Assembly (NCBI RefSeq): GCF_001443045.1 | Contig: NZ_LKPJ01000014.1 | Span: 1-64,000, forward strand | DNA: 64,000 nt | From: Burkholderia ambifaria | GTDB lineage: Bacteria > Pseudomonadota > Gammaproteobacteria > Burkholderiales > Burkholderiaceae | Direction of reading: 5' to 3' | Shown: positions 47,779-56,166 of the stretch, piece by piece | Position numbering within the stretch: the first letter of the stretch is position 1 | Layout: the number at the start of each line of letters is the position of its first letter | Notes under the pieces: model-generated | Told to the model about the DNA's origin: nothing | The model's input: only the letters and a program-made list of their open reading frames with translations | Databases searched by the model: none | Made by a program: the position numbers and the translations under genes

Positions 47779-48344
47779 GGCGTTGCTCCCTTGACAATAG
47801 ATCGCGAAATCGCTGAGTGGAGCGCCTCTCCCGAAACACCGGAAACAACGTCGCTTAAAAGCACGTTCGCTGCCAATTGACATCCAGTTACCCGCCGGGA
47901 CATGCGCTTGAGCCGAAGCATGCCGACGATCTCGGAGCACCAGGCAAACACTCTACCGGCGGCCGCGGACCGTACCGCATGAACTTGTTCTTCGTAGCCG
48001 CCGCGCTCTTTCAACGCTGCACGCGATTCCCCGCATGTACGGGAGATCTTTACCGACGCAGGCGACCTGAACCACGGACGTTTGTCGGTGCAGCGTTCGC
48101 TGCGTATCGGAGCGATTTCCGTGCCCGGGTTAGCGCGTGCGGCCGGGCACGCCGGGCACGACGTGAATGCGCGAGCGCGTCATGCACGCGCTCGGCGACC
48201 AGCGGCGCGCCACCCGCAGACGTCGCATGGCTACCTCTCACGAAGCGACGCCGCGACAGAAATGACAAGCAGTTGAAAAATCGTCCGCGCGTCCTCGTGC
48301 CGGTCGCGCAGCGGCGTTGGCGTGCGCCCGCTCCGGCACACCCG
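47779..48344. other. Intergenic, no gene recognised
   Basis: About 560 bases between two minus-strand genes. Open frames are long on both strands but look like GC-rich chance frames without ribosome binding sites or families. Confidence 0.4.
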
Positions 48345-48857
48345 TCACGCGTCGGGCGGATTGTCGACGGGCGCGCGCTCACGATCGTCACCCGGTTCGT
48401 CTTCCCGCGCGGCCACCCGCTTCGCCATTTCGAGGTAGGTCTGCGCCATCGCGCGCAATTCTTCTTCCGATGCGTCCTCGATCCCGATCAGCCGGTCGCT
48501 CGCCGCGTGCGTGACGGCCACGAGTTCGTCCAGTTTCAGATGCAGCGCTACGCTGTCGCGATTCTGGTTGCGTTGCAGCAGGAATACCATCAGGAACGTG
48601 ATGATCGTCGTTCCGGTATTGATCACGAGTTGCCACGCGTCGGAATAGTGGAAAACCGGCCCGGTGACGAGCCACAGCACGGTGATGGCCACCGCACTGC
48701 CGAATGCGACCGGCGAGCCGGCCCACACTGTCACGTGCGACGCGAAGCGCTCGAAGAGGCGGGTAACGGGGTGCCGCGCCGTGTTCGCGCGCGGATAGGC
48801 GACGGTTCGGTCGTCCCGGTCCGCTCTGACTCGAGGTCGATCGTTCGATTCGTGCAT
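48345..48857 (-). CDS. Low-affinity iron permease-like membrane protein
   Basis: 170 residues with the low-affinity iron permease (Fet4-like) domain. Two hydrophobic segments lie at about 45-80 (SPVAFGSAVAITVLWLVTG and INTGTTIITFLMVFLLQ), followed by the family's RNQNRDS and LHLKLDEL motifs and a charged tail. The bacterial proteins are far smaller than yeast Fet4 and their transport role is not proven. ATG at 48857 has GGAGG upstream; the longer frame is not needed. Confidence 0.82.
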   Translation of the reverse strand: MHESNDRPRVRADRDDRTVAYPRANTARHPVTRLFERFASHVTVWAGSPVAFGSAVAITVLWLVTGPVFHYSDAWQLVINTGTTIITFLMVFLLQRNQNRDSVALHLKLDELVAVTHAASDRLIGIEDASEEELRAMAQTYLEMAKRVAAREDEPGDDRERAPVDNPPDA

Positions 48858-49353
48858 GACGCCTCCAGGAAACACGTGTCGATCCCGGCGCGCGCGCAGT
48901 CCGGCCGCCAGTTGCGGCACGGGGTTCGGTCCCGTATGCGGGCGCCGCGTACGAGCGAGCATGCCGCGTGCCCGGCGGCGCCCGCTCACGGCGTCATGCA
49001 GTGCGCGCCTTCTGCCAGCGTTTCATCAGCGCAGCCTCTCGCGCTGTGCGGCAAGGCCTGCGTCGACGAATCGGGAACGGTTACGGTGCCCACTGGATGC
49101 AGCAGCCCCACTTCGCCGAGCGTGCCGACGAGCCCGGCCAAACGCGCGGCCGGCAGGCAGCCCGGCAAGCCTCGGCACGACGGCGAGCACGCCTGCGTCC
49201 AACCGCGCGCGTACGCACCAGCAACTGACGTTTGGTCAGTCCCGCCACGCACTCGCGGACGAAGCAGGTGCAGGCGTCGGTACCGGCTCGGGAGGGAATG
49301 TTGGTGACAACGCGAAGGCCCACAGTCTCAGGACGTCCGTCATTCACGGCCTT
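48858..49353. other. Intergenic, no gene recognised
   Basis: About 500 bases. Only overlapping GC-rich chance frames are present, none with a ribosome binding site or a recognisable domain. Confidence 0.4.
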
Positions 49354-49557
49354 CTACAACAACGACAATTGGCCCGGCATGCTTGCAGCGCCTGTCTGGT
49401 CGCCCTCATTGTCAGGCCGGCCCGGCCGGGCTGCGGACCGAGCATTCCCGCTTGGCGCCACATTCCCGTCGTCCTGCCGATTCTTTCGCGCCCACTCGGC
49501 GCCAAGCACATCGGTTGAGAAAACAACCCCCGGTGCAATCTGAACAAGCTCGCTCAT
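49354..49557 (-). CDS. Small hypothetical protein downstream of H-NS
   Basis: 67 residues starting MSELVQIAPGVVFSTDVLGAE. The ATG has AGGAAGA upstream at fair spacing, and the frame begins 12 bases after the preceding small gene, in line with an hns-headed operon. Only the first 30 residues look well structured; the rest is Pro/Gly/Ser rich. No family recognised. Confidence 0.45.
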   Translation of the reverse strand: MSELVQIAPGVVFSTDVLGAEWARKNRQDDGNVAPSGNARSAARPGRPDNEGDQTGAASMPGQLSLL

Positions 49558-49569
49558 CTGCGGCTCTTC

Positions 49570-49788
49570 CTAGGCGGACTGAACATCGAAGTGCGCTGCG
49601 GCGTAGCGCGCACTGCAATTCCACACTTCAACGCCACTACGGGTGAAGGTGGCCCATCCATCCTCCACGATCATCTCGGCGTCCGGAAATACGTCGCCGT
49701 GCCCCATCGCGCGGGCAGCAAAGACCGTGCGCTCACGACACGTCGCCCGGTACTTCCCATCGGGTAGCGTTGACGGCGTCGAACTCAA
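49570..49788 (-). CDS. Small hypothetical protein downstream of H-NS (TTG start)
   Basis: 72 residues. The start is TTG with GGGAG seven bases upstream; the sequence opens MSSTPSTLPDGKYRATC and has a plausible beta-rich core (VEDGWATFTRSGVEVW) ending near the stop. It follows the H-NS gene by 13 bases. The family is not recognised; codon use agrees with a real gene more than with chance. Confidence 0.5.
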   Translation of the reverse strand: MSSTPSTLPDGKYRATCRERTVFAARAMGHGDVFPDAEMIVEDGWATFTRSGVEVWNCSARYAAAHFDVQSA

Positions 49789-49801
49789 CGATCTGCTCCC
49801 T

Positions 49802-50101
49802 TCACTGCTCGATCAAAAACCGATTGCGGTTCTTCGCGCCTGCGATCCATTGCGGCGCCCTGCCGCGCCCGCTCCACGTTGCGCCCGTTTTCGGATCGCG
49901 ATACTTCGGTGCGACCGGCGCAGCGACGGTGCCGGATGGACCGGGACGGCGTCGCCCAAAAAGCTGATCGGGCGTGATGCCATATTCGGCAATCTGTTCA
50001 CGCATCGTCGTGATGATGCTTTCCAGTTCGGCGAGCCGCGCTTCTTCCGCTTGCTGCGCCAGCGCTTCTGCCTGCGCTTTAAGTTCGAGGTAGGTAGCCA
50101 T
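49802..50101 (-). CDS. H-NS family nucleoid protein
   Basis: 99-residue H-NS/BpH-type histone-like protein. The N-terminal half is a coiled-coil oligomerisation region (LKAQAEALAQQAEEARLAEL). The C-terminal DNA-binding motif is KYRDPKTGATWSGRGRAPQW, whose Arg-Gly-Arg loop inserts in the AT-rich minor groove. The ATG at 50101 is used; an in-frame extension upstream is not supported. Such proteins silence horizontally acquired AT-rich DNA and may act on the foreign-looking segments in this window. Two small genes follow closely on the same strand. Confidence 0.9.
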   Translation of the reverse strand: MATYLELKAQAEALAQQAEEARLAELESIITTMREQIAEYGITPDQLFGRRRPGPSGTVAAPVAPKYRDPKTGATWSGRGRAPQWIAGAKNRNRFLIEQ

Positions 50102-50338
50102 GGATATGAAAGGATTCCTTGAAAATTGGCAAGTAGACGAAAAGCCCCTTGGTCGGGTCGAAAGATCGTCGACTCCACCATCAACATTATGGTAGCGAGA
50201 GCGATGATAATCGATAGTGTTATCTCCGTGCGTGCCGACGGTGGCGCACCGTGATTTGATCTCTATATCGAGGGCGTGCTGTTCACAGCTTCATCAGCCG
50301 ATGTCGACAATATGCTTTAATCGGATTTACATAATCAT

Positions 50339-50427
50339 AAGAGCAAAGTTGTCATGTCGCACCTGGTCAAAGTTAAAACTTCATAATCCAAGTGTTTTAT
50401 CGCATGCTGGAAGCGGTTTGGACCGCC
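50339..50427 (+). repeat. Dispersed degenerate repeat, related to 31547-31614
   Basis: Begins aagagcaaagttg, includes a second aaagtt copy and ends gcatgctggaagcggtttgg-accgcc, paralleling 31547-31614 in the same orientation with indels. Probably an eroded mobile-element end. Confidence 0.4.
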
Positions 50428-50452
50428 GCGTCCTTTGCGTTGTCGAGCTGAA

Positions 50453-50487
50453 ACCACGGCAATTGTGCAGCAGGCTGCTGCACAAAT
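50453..50487 (-). repeat. Dispersed palindromic repeat, copy 2
   Basis: Reverse complement of the sequence at 30808-30842 with three mismatches over 35 bases. Its core ttgtgcagca..tgctgcacaa is an almost perfect palindrome, 40 bases downstream of the outer-membrane gene stop, where it could also act as a terminator stem. Confidence 0.6.
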
Positions 50488-50528
50488 CGACTCTCCAAAC
50501 GGAATGGGCCTACGCGCAAGAACGAGCC

Positions 50529-51542
50529 CTAGAAATTGCGCGCCAGGCCGACCATGAACATGTCCTGATCCTTGTCATTACCCGTTGCGACACGATTGAA
50601 GCGCAAGCTCGCCGCCCAATCGTTCGTGACCTGATAGGTCACCTGCGCGCTGAGCAACGCATTGAGTCTCGTTTTGCTCGAGGCCTCATCCCGATCATGC
50701 GAGAGATACGGACCGACACCTGCCGAAAGCGTCCATTTGCTCCTGATCGGCGCGACGTACCAGAATTGCGCTGCCACACCTCGTCGGCCGGCGACGCCGT
50801 TATTGCCTTCGTAGATGAAGCTCGCCGAATAGGCCCACGCATTGCCGAGCGGCCGCTTGACTTCGACCATATACCCTTTTTCGATCGGCACTTGGGGACG
50901 GTTCGTCTGCGACGTCCCGGCCCAAACACTAACCTGCGTCTTGCCGTCCGACAACGCCGGGCCAGGATCGCCGCCAAAATCCGAGCCGATGCCGAAGAGC
51001 ACCGCGTCGGAATTGAATCCGCCAATCATCTGGACGTGGTTGTACTGCACCTTGAGGAAGAAGCGGTTGGGAATGACGTAATACCGCACCGCTGCCGACG
51101 CACGCACGCCCCATCGCTTTTCATTACGCACCTGGTTGTCGACATGTGTCGTGTCCATGCTGAAATATGGCCCCGCCGACAATTCGAGCGCCAGGCGATT
51201 GCCGACCGGCCAACGAAACGAACCCAGGGCGGCGAAGCCGTCACGGTGGTGATCCAGCGGATGCCCCTCGTTCACATACGCGAGGTAGACCGAGAGGTAG
51301 TCATTCAGGACGTCGCCGAAGCCGACTTCGTAGGCACGCCAATGCATATCGCCACCCTCGGTCGAGCGTCCGTCGCCATATACCGCGTAGACGTCGATCG
51401 TTCTTTCCGATGGCTTGAACCCGGCAGGTACACTCGAAGCACTATCCTCGGCGTACGCGTGGCCTGGGCCGGCCAGAATTGCCAGACCGGCGATCGAGCT
51501 TGTGAGGACGAAGCGCGAATAGATGCGACGGCACTGCCCCAT
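50529..51542 (-). CDS. Outer-membrane beta-barrel protein
   Basis: 337 residues. It has an N-terminal signal peptide (LTSSIAGLAILAGPGHAYA, cleavage after AYA), about 10-12 amphipathic beta strands, and the C-terminal Phe (VGLARNF) used by the BAM machinery. Repeated patterns such as ALELSAGPYF and TLSAGVGPYL are strand/turn/strand units. This fits a small barrel of the porin or lipid-A-deacylase-like class, but no active-site motif is obvious. The start ATG has GAGGGG upstream. No transporter partner is adjacent. Confidence 0.72.
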   Translation of the reverse strand: MGQCRRIYSRFVLTSSIAGLAILAGPGHAYAEDSASSVPAGFKPSERTIDVYAVYGDGRSTEGGDMHWRAYEVGFGDVLNDYLSVYLAYVNEGHPLDHHRDGFAALGSFRWPVGNRLALELSAGPYFSMDTTHVDNQVRNEKRWGVRASAAVRYYVIPNRFFLKVQYNHVQMIGGFNSDAVLFGIGSDFGGDPGPALSDGKTQVSVWAGTSQTNRPQVPIEKGYMVEVKRPLGNAWAYSASFIYEGNNGVAGRRGVAAQFWYVAPIRSKWTLSAGVGPYLSHDRDEASSKTRLNALLSAQVTYQVTNDWAASLRFNRVATGNDKDQDMFMVGLARNF

Positions 51543-51679
51543 TTGGACACCCCCTCACCTTGGTAACCGCGATTTCTTGGACAAGCTGACAGCGATTATA
51601 GGCGGCCTCGGGTAACAGGGACCAACCCACTCACTTCTCCGGCCGTAGCCTCGAAGAGGGGCTCGCCGATCCGGAACAC

Positions 51680-53281
51680 CTACGCCGAACCGTGGCCGAG
51701 CAACACGGCGACATTGCGCTCGGCCAGCGCAGCGATCGTGCGCGACGGATTCAGCCCAAGCGCACGCGGGATCGTCGCACCGTCCATCACATAGAGCCCG
51801 TCGTAACCGAATACCTTTCCGTCCGCGTTCACCACGCCATCCGCGTGCGTGAGCCCCATGTTGCAACCGCCGAGCGGATGCGGGGTGATCAGCTTGTGGA
51901 AGTTGCTCCACGTCGGCGGGACGAAGGGTTCGCCGCCCGTGGCAACCGACAGGCGCCGGTGCGTATCGACCATCGCATCGACGACAGCCTCGGATCGCGT
52001 GTACGACCAGTCGAGCCGCAACTCGCGTCGCCATGGCGCAAACCAGCAGCGCCCGAGACGCATGCGCCCGTCCCCCGGATCGATCGCCTGGCCGAACCAG
52101 GGCATCATGTTCTCGACCGGGTCATCGCAATCGAAATGACGCGCGAAGGTCCGCCAGAACGTGCGCATCACCCCACCATGAGCGCGCTGCAGGTGGCGAC
52201 GCACGAAGTCATGCGCGAGATTGGGCACGCCGCCGTCCTCCACGAACAGAGGCTGACCATTGGCGGCAGCCCGGTCGAGAAGGTCGATCGCAGCGGAAAT
52301 GGTGACGCCGTGCGACGGCGAGATCTTCCTGTGCCTGTAGAAGGCCGGAGTGACGAAATCGCCGTTGAAAGCCCAGCCCCAGCCGAGCCTCGGCGACAGA
52401 TTCGGCAGCGTGCGATGCTCGTCGCGACAGCGGAGCAGCAACTCGGTACTGCCGATCGATCCGGCGCTGACGATCACGATAGCCGCCGTCGCGGTTCCGG
52501 GCATGAAACGCCCCGCGGCGGAATCGATGACGTTGAAATGCACGCGCCATCCCTGGCCGAGCGGCTCGAGCTTCTGCACGACGTGCAGCGGAAGGATTGT
52601 TGCGCCATGGCGCTCGGCCACGGCCAGATAGTTGAGGTCGAGCGTGTTCTTCGCCGACACCTGGCATCCGATGTCGCAATTGCCACAGTGGACGCACGTG
52701 CCCTGCGATACGCCATGCACGTTGACGTACCTGACCGAATGCCGGTCGTCGCGCGCGCCGGGCAAGGACGGATCGTAGGTCGGCGAAAACGACACGGCGA
52801 GTGGCAACTTGCGATACCGATCGCCCCAACCGCAGGCGTCGGCAGCGTCGCGCAACAAGCGGGTGCGTTCGCTGATCTGGTTGTCGGGCACCTCCTGGAC
52901 CGACAGCATCCAGCCCACGCGCTGATAATAAGGCTTGAGCGCCTCGTACGTGATCTCCGGCGGCCAGCCCTGCTCGAAGGCGTCGGGTTTGGCCTCGACC
53001 GAGACGTTGGCGTAGATCAGCGACCCGCCGCCCACGCCCGCGGCGGCCACCACCGACATGTTGGAAAAGACCCGCAGGTCGGCCCAGCCATGGAATCGTT
53101 GCGGGTTCTGCTGACGCCACAGCCACGGGTCGGTCTCGTCGCGCGGATACGTGTTCGGCGTCCAGCGGCGACCCCGCTCCAGCACCAGCACCCGCCTTCC
53201 CGCCTCCGCGGCGCGACAGGCGGCCACCGCTCCGCCGAAGCCGCTCCCGACAACGATGACATCGTATTCAAACGCGCTCAT
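51680..53281 (-). CDS. GMC-family FAD oxidoreductase (cholesterol-oxidase-like)
   Basis: 533-residue flavoprotein. The FAD Rossmann motif is at residues about 8-35 (DVIVVGSGFGGAVAACRAAE). GGGSLIYANV is the GMC signature, and the C-terminal HPLGGCNMG with GLYVMDGATIP is shared by cholesterol oxidase and related enzymes. An unusual CVHCGNCDIGCQVSAKNT segment, four Cys, lies near the middle, as in a ferredoxin-like or structural motif known from some family members. AGGAGA precedes the ATG at 53281. No cytochrome partner is near. Substrate probably a sterol or other alcohol; not determinable. Confidence 0.85.
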   Translation of the reverse strand: MSAFEYDVIVVGSGFGGAVAACRAAEAGRRVLVLERGRRWTPNTYPRDETDPWLWRQQNPQRFHGWADLRVFSNMSVVAAAGVGGGSLIYANVSVEAKPDAFEQGWPPEITYEALKPYYQRVGWMLSVQEVPDNQISERTRLLRDAADACGWGDRYRKLPLAVSFSPTYDPSLPGARDDRHSVRYVNVHGVSQGTCVHCGNCDIGCQVSAKNTLDLNYLAVAERHGATILPLHVVQKLEPLGQGWRVHFNVIDSAAGRFMPGTATAAIVIVSAGSIGSTELLLRCRDEHRTLPNLSPRLGWGWAFNGDFVTPAFYRHRKISPSHGVTISAAIDLLDRAAANGQPLFVEDGGVPNLAHDFVRRHLQRAHGGVMRTFWRTFARHFDCDDPVENMMPWFGQAIDPGDGRMRLGRCWFAPWRRELRLDWSYTRSEAVVDAMVDTHRRLSVATGGEPFVPPTWSNFHKLITPHPLGGCNMGLTHADGVVNADGKVFGYDGLYVMDGATIPRALGLNPSRTIAALAERNVAVLLGHGSA

Positions 53282-53568
53282 GACGACGTTCTCCTGACGC
53301 AGGTGCGTCACAGTTCCGATGCGAAACCCCTGAAGAATCCTCCAATCCCCGAAGGCATCTCGATGCCAAACGGGGCGAAATCGATGCGGCCCGTCAGACC
53401 GCTTTCGTGTTGGCTGAAGTGAAACAGCCGCAAGCAAAATCGTTTGGAAAAACCCGACATCGTGATTCGCCAATCTTGCGCGCCGAGCCCGGTGAAACAC
53501 CGCCATCCAGATGAAATTTCTTGTGTTTTCAATAGCTTAACTCCCCTCATACACGCATGATTCGCGAC

Positions 53569-53583
53569 TGGCACGCCCTATGC
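53569..53583 (+). promoter_or_regulatory. Sigma-54-type promoter of peptide gene 1
   Basis: TGGCAC-GCCCT-ATGC matches the -24/-12 sigma-54 consensus (GG and GC ten bases apart), with one mismatch in TTGC. The predicted start is about 12 bases downstream, giving a 5' leader of about 55 bases before the ATG at 53651. Confidence 0.65.
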
Positions 53584-53650
53584 GTTTGTAGCAGCGAGCG
53601 CAACGAAAAGTGCTCTCTTCCAAACCGCAGCAAACTCAAGGAGATTTATC

Positions 53651-53911
53651 ATGTCCGCACTGATGATCAACGACCTGTCCCGCGCCCACGAACTCAGCCG
53701 CAAGGAAATGGCTTCCGTCAGCGGTGGTAGCGTGTTCCAGAACTTCGGCGTCAACAACATCGCTTCCGGCAGCGGATTCTCGTTCGCCAGCCCGAACACC
53801 ATCACGGCCCCGGTTACCCAGGTCGATGCATCGACCCACCTGGATCTCACCAGCGTGACCAACTCGATCAACAACCTTGGCGGCCTGGTTGTCGGGAAGC
53901 TGGGCCTGTAA
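53651..53911 (+). CDS. Double-glycine leader peptide precursor, copy 1
   Basis: 86-residue small peptide. Residues 1-26 form a bacteriocin-type leader (LSRKEMASVSGG) ending in Gly-Gly, the cut site for C39-peptidase ABC exporters. The 60-residue core (starting SVFQNFGVNN) has no Cys or Trp and is rich in Asn, Ser, Thr, Gly and Val, resembling unmodified class II peptides or a secreted signal/adhesin peptide. AAGGAGA lies just upstream of the ATG. It has its own sigma-54 promoter and a terminator. No exporter, maturase or immunity gene is in the window. Near-identical to the copy at 54748. Confidence 0.75.
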   Translation: MSALMINDLSRAHELSRKEMASVSGGSVFQNFGVNNIASGSGFSFASPNTITAPVTQVDASTHLDLTSVTNSINNLGGLVVGKLGL

Positions 53912-54003
53912 GGCTCGCGATGCTTCCTCGCAGTGGTGGCCGTATTCGATAGCGTCGTACCGAAGCGCTCCAGCCCGCCGCGGGGTTGTCCTCGCGGCAC
54001 TCA

Positions 54004-54037
54004 AAGCCCGCCAGGCCGTGTCCGTTGGCGGGCTTCG
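54004..54037 (+). terminator. Terminator stem-loop after peptide gene 1
   Basis: GCCCGCCA pairs with TGGCGGGC (54006-54013 and 54026-54033) followed by a short T-run, about 95 bases after the stop. It corresponds to the stronger terminator of copy 2. Confidence 0.7.
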
Positions 54038-54060
54038 TTGCATGATAAAAACGCAGCCGG

Positions 54061-54490
54061 CATGAACCGGCAGATTTGCTGACGCCCCGTCAGCAGCACC
54101 GCCCTCTCCCATCAGCAGCCGGGACGATCCCGACGCGCTTTTGACCTCCATCCCCTGCACGCGGATCCGCCTCACCTCGTCGAGGTTGATGGTGCCGCGG
54201 CGCCAGTCACGGAACGGCGTGGTCGCATCGATGCGTCGTTGGCCCTCGGCGCGGCTTTTCCGATGCGTCTCGCCGTCCGTCAGGAACACATCGAATTCAG
54301 TTATGCGAAGCACATGACCGGTTGCGGGCGCCCGTCGGTACACCATCGCGCCGACGTTCGCCGACGGCAAGCGCGCGTCGCTCAACTGCCGGGTGCCGCG
54401 CGCGATCGCGTGCGCGTTGACGACTTTTTCGTGCAGACGCTTCCCCCCCGCTGCTGCATAGGGATACCCGAGACGCGAATCGCAAGCGCC
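54061..54490. other. Interval between peptide copies, possible gene remnant on minus strand
   Basis: About 430 bases not shared with the other copy's flank. A minus-strand frame contains EFDVFLTDGETHRKSRAEGQ and TPFRDWRRGTINLDEV, which read like protein but have no start or neighbours; possibly an old gene fragment. Nothing else is recognised. Confidence 0.25.
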
Positions 54491-54665
54491 ACGCGCCGTT
54501 TCATGTTGGCCGAGACAAAACAGCCGCCACGGAAATCGTTTGGAAAAACCCGACATCGTGATTCCTCGATTTTGCTCGCCGCGCCCGGCCAAGCGTCGGA
54601 TGCCAGATGAAATTTCTTTTGTTTTCATGAGGTTAAGCGCCCGCCATGCACGCATGATTCAAGGC

Positions 54666-54680
54666 TGGCACGCCCCGTGC
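54666..54680 (+). promoter_or_regulatory. Sigma-54-type promoter of peptide gene 2
   Basis: TGGCAC-GCCCC-GTGC keeps the GG/GC spacing of sigma-54 promoters and is conserved with copy 1, 68 bases before the ATG at 54748. Confidence 0.6.
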
Positions 54681-54747
54681 ATTTATAGCTGCGAGCGCAA
54701 CGAAACGTGCTCTCTTCCAAACCGCAGCAAACCCAAGGAGATTTACC

Positions 54748-55008
54748 ATGTCCGCACTGATGATCAACGACCTGTCCCGCGCCCACGAACTCAGCCGCAA
54801 GGAAATGGCTTCCGTCAGCGGCGGTAGCGTGTTCCAGAATGCCGGTATCAACAACATCGCTACCGGCAGTGGATTCTCGTTCGCCAGCCCGAACACCATC
54901 ACGGCTCCGGTTACCCAGGTCGATGCATCGACCCACCAGGATCTCACCAGCGTGACCAACACGATCAACAACCTGGGCGGCCAGGTCATCGCGAAGCTGG
55001 GCCTGTAA
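54748..55008 (+). CDS. Double-glycine leader peptide precursor, copy 2
   Basis: 86 residues, identical to copy 1 through the leader and differing at nine core positions (for example FQNAG and QVIAKLGL near the ends), all conservative. The preserved leader and the mostly conservative core changes suggest that both copies are under selection and make similar peptides. AAGGAGA lies upstream of the ATG. It shares the sigma-54 promoter and terminator arrangement with copy 1, so both are likely induced together. Confidence 0.75.
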   Translation: MSALMINDLSRAHELSRKEMASVSGGSVFQNAGINNIATGSGFSFASPNTITAPVTQVDASTHQDLTSVTNTINNLGGQVIAKLGL

Positions 55009-55108
55009 GTTTCGCCATGCTTCCTTGCAGTGTTAGCCGTATTCGATAGTGTCGTGCCGCACTACCGAAGTGCTCCAGTCCGCCGCAGGTTCATCCTCGC
55101 GGTGTTTC

Positions 55109-55144
55109 AAGCCCGCCAGGCTCCGTCTCCTGGCGGGCTTTTTT
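55109..55144 (+). terminator. Rho-independent terminator after peptide gene 2
   Basis: GCCCGCCAGG pairs with CCTGGCGGGC (55111-55120 and 55129-55138) around an eight-base loop, followed by a T6 tract. It separates the peptide genes from the convergent flavoprotein gene. Confidence 0.85.
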
Positions 55145-55179
55145 GCATCGACGAAAGCGCAACCGGCATGCATGAAGCG

Positions 55180-56157
55180 TCAGTTGCCGAGCGGCAGGCA
55201 GTCCGATCGGCGAACGGTGTCGCGCCATCCGATATCCAGCCCCGCACGCGTATAACTCTGTGCCAGCACGGCTCTGTCGTGCTCGTAGCTTCGTGTCACC
55301 CAATCGCAGTACAGCGCCGCCAGCAAACTTGCCCGATCGGGATGACGTGAAACTTCGACGGCCATTGCGCCCGCGCGCAGGCCGGAAGCGATGGCAAAAC
55401 GCAAACCATCGCCTGTCGCGGGATCGAGATAGCCCGCCGCATCGCCGCACACGATATAGCCCGGTCCCGCAGCCTGTCGCACGCGATGCCAGCGCCTGCA
55501 CTCGCACCACACCGGTCCGACGGGTGTCGTGTTCGCCGGCCACGTGATTTCGCCGTCGCGCAGCGTCGATAGCGACGTCCAGATCTGAAACGCGGACGCC
55601 GCTCTCATCCATAGCCAGCCGCCATGCGCGATCTTCCAGTATGTGTCGATGTGCGCCCCATGCGCACGCGCGTAGCCGCGGCGAAGCCAGAACCGCGACG
55701 AGTCGGTCGCCACGTCGAGCCGAATCGCGCGACGCAGCCATCCGTTGATGCCGGTCGCATCGATCACGATGCTTGCGCCGATCTCGCCGTCGCCGTGCGC
55801 GATGCCAACGACCGCGCCGTGTTCGACAAGCGCGACAAGTCCACCGGCGGGCGCTCGCGAATAGCGAACGCCCGCAGCGAGCGCTTCGGCACGCAAGCCG
55901 TCGTCAAGGCGACTGCGGATGACCGAACGTCCCCGCTGCGTATCGGCCCGGCCCTCGAGCCATACATGCGGTTGACGGGCCAGACTCGGCGCCATGCGAT
56001 CCAGCAGCGTGAGCGCCGCGCCGGACACGCATTCCGGCGCCGCGCGCGAACGCCCGCGGCCCAGCATCCACACGTTGCCGCCGGCTCCCGCCGCAGCGAT
56101 CGCCGCCGCACATCCGGCAGGCCCGTCGCCGACGACGACCACGTCAAACGCATTCAT
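55180..56157 (-). CDS. LodB-like FAD-dependent maturation oxidoreductase
   Basis: 325-residue flavoprotein of the tryptophan-halogenase/geranylgeranyl-reductase-like group. Motifs: GDGPAGCAAA near the start (FAD Rossmann), a middle VIDATGINGWLRR, and YIVCGDAAGYLDPATGDG (FAD ribityl site). In LodA/LodB pairs this enzyme builds the cysteine tryptophylquinone cofactor in the partner oxidase. The gene follows the LodA-like gene by nine bases, with GAGGG before its ATG. The pair is convergent with the two peptide genes and the terminator between them. LodB function is inferred from context; the fold is clear. Confidence 0.7.
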   Translation of the reverse strand: MNAFDVVVVGDGPAGCAAAIAAAGAGGNVWMLGRGRSRAAPECVSGAALTLLDRMAPSLARQPHVWLEGRADTQRGRSVIRSRLDDGLRAEALAAGVRYSRAPAGGLVALVEHGAVVGIAHGDGEIGASIVIDATGINGWLRRAIRLDVATDSSRFWLRRGYARAHGAHIDTYWKIAHGGWLWMRAASAFQIWTSLSTLRDGEITWPANTTPVGPVWCECRRWHRVRQAAGPGYIVCGDAAGYLDPATGDGLRFAIASGLRAGAMAVEVSRHPDRASLLAALYCDWVTRSYEHDRAVLAQSYTRAGLDIGWRDTVRRSDCLPLGN

Positions 56158-56166
56158 CGCGCGCCC

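Larger units (their letters stand above)
50102..50528. other. Intergenic with two dispersed repeat remnants
   Basis: About 425 bases, AT-richer in 50160-50400. It carries the degenerate repeat at 50339-50427 and the palindromic repeat at 50453-50487 just past the 3' end of the outer-membrane gene. No gene is supported. Confidence 0.45.
53395..55170 (+). repeat. Segmental duplication carrying both leader-peptide genes
   Basis: The segments starting near 53395 and 54490, offset by about 1096 bases, match through promoter, gene and terminator. Identity is highest in the coding sequence and the 60 bases before it; the stretch at about 54061-54489 is not duplicated. The copies differ by point changes and small indels, so the event is not recent. 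Confidence 0.75.

Noticed and set aside
51692..53422. 576-residue plus-strand open frame
   Set aside because: Antisense to the GMC oxidoreductase; no family features and no ribosome binding site.
53651..55008. Peptides as QhpC-type quinone-cofactor precursors for the adjacent oxidase
   Set aside because: Neither peptide contains Cys or Trp, which such cofactors require; the Gly-Gly leader explains them better.
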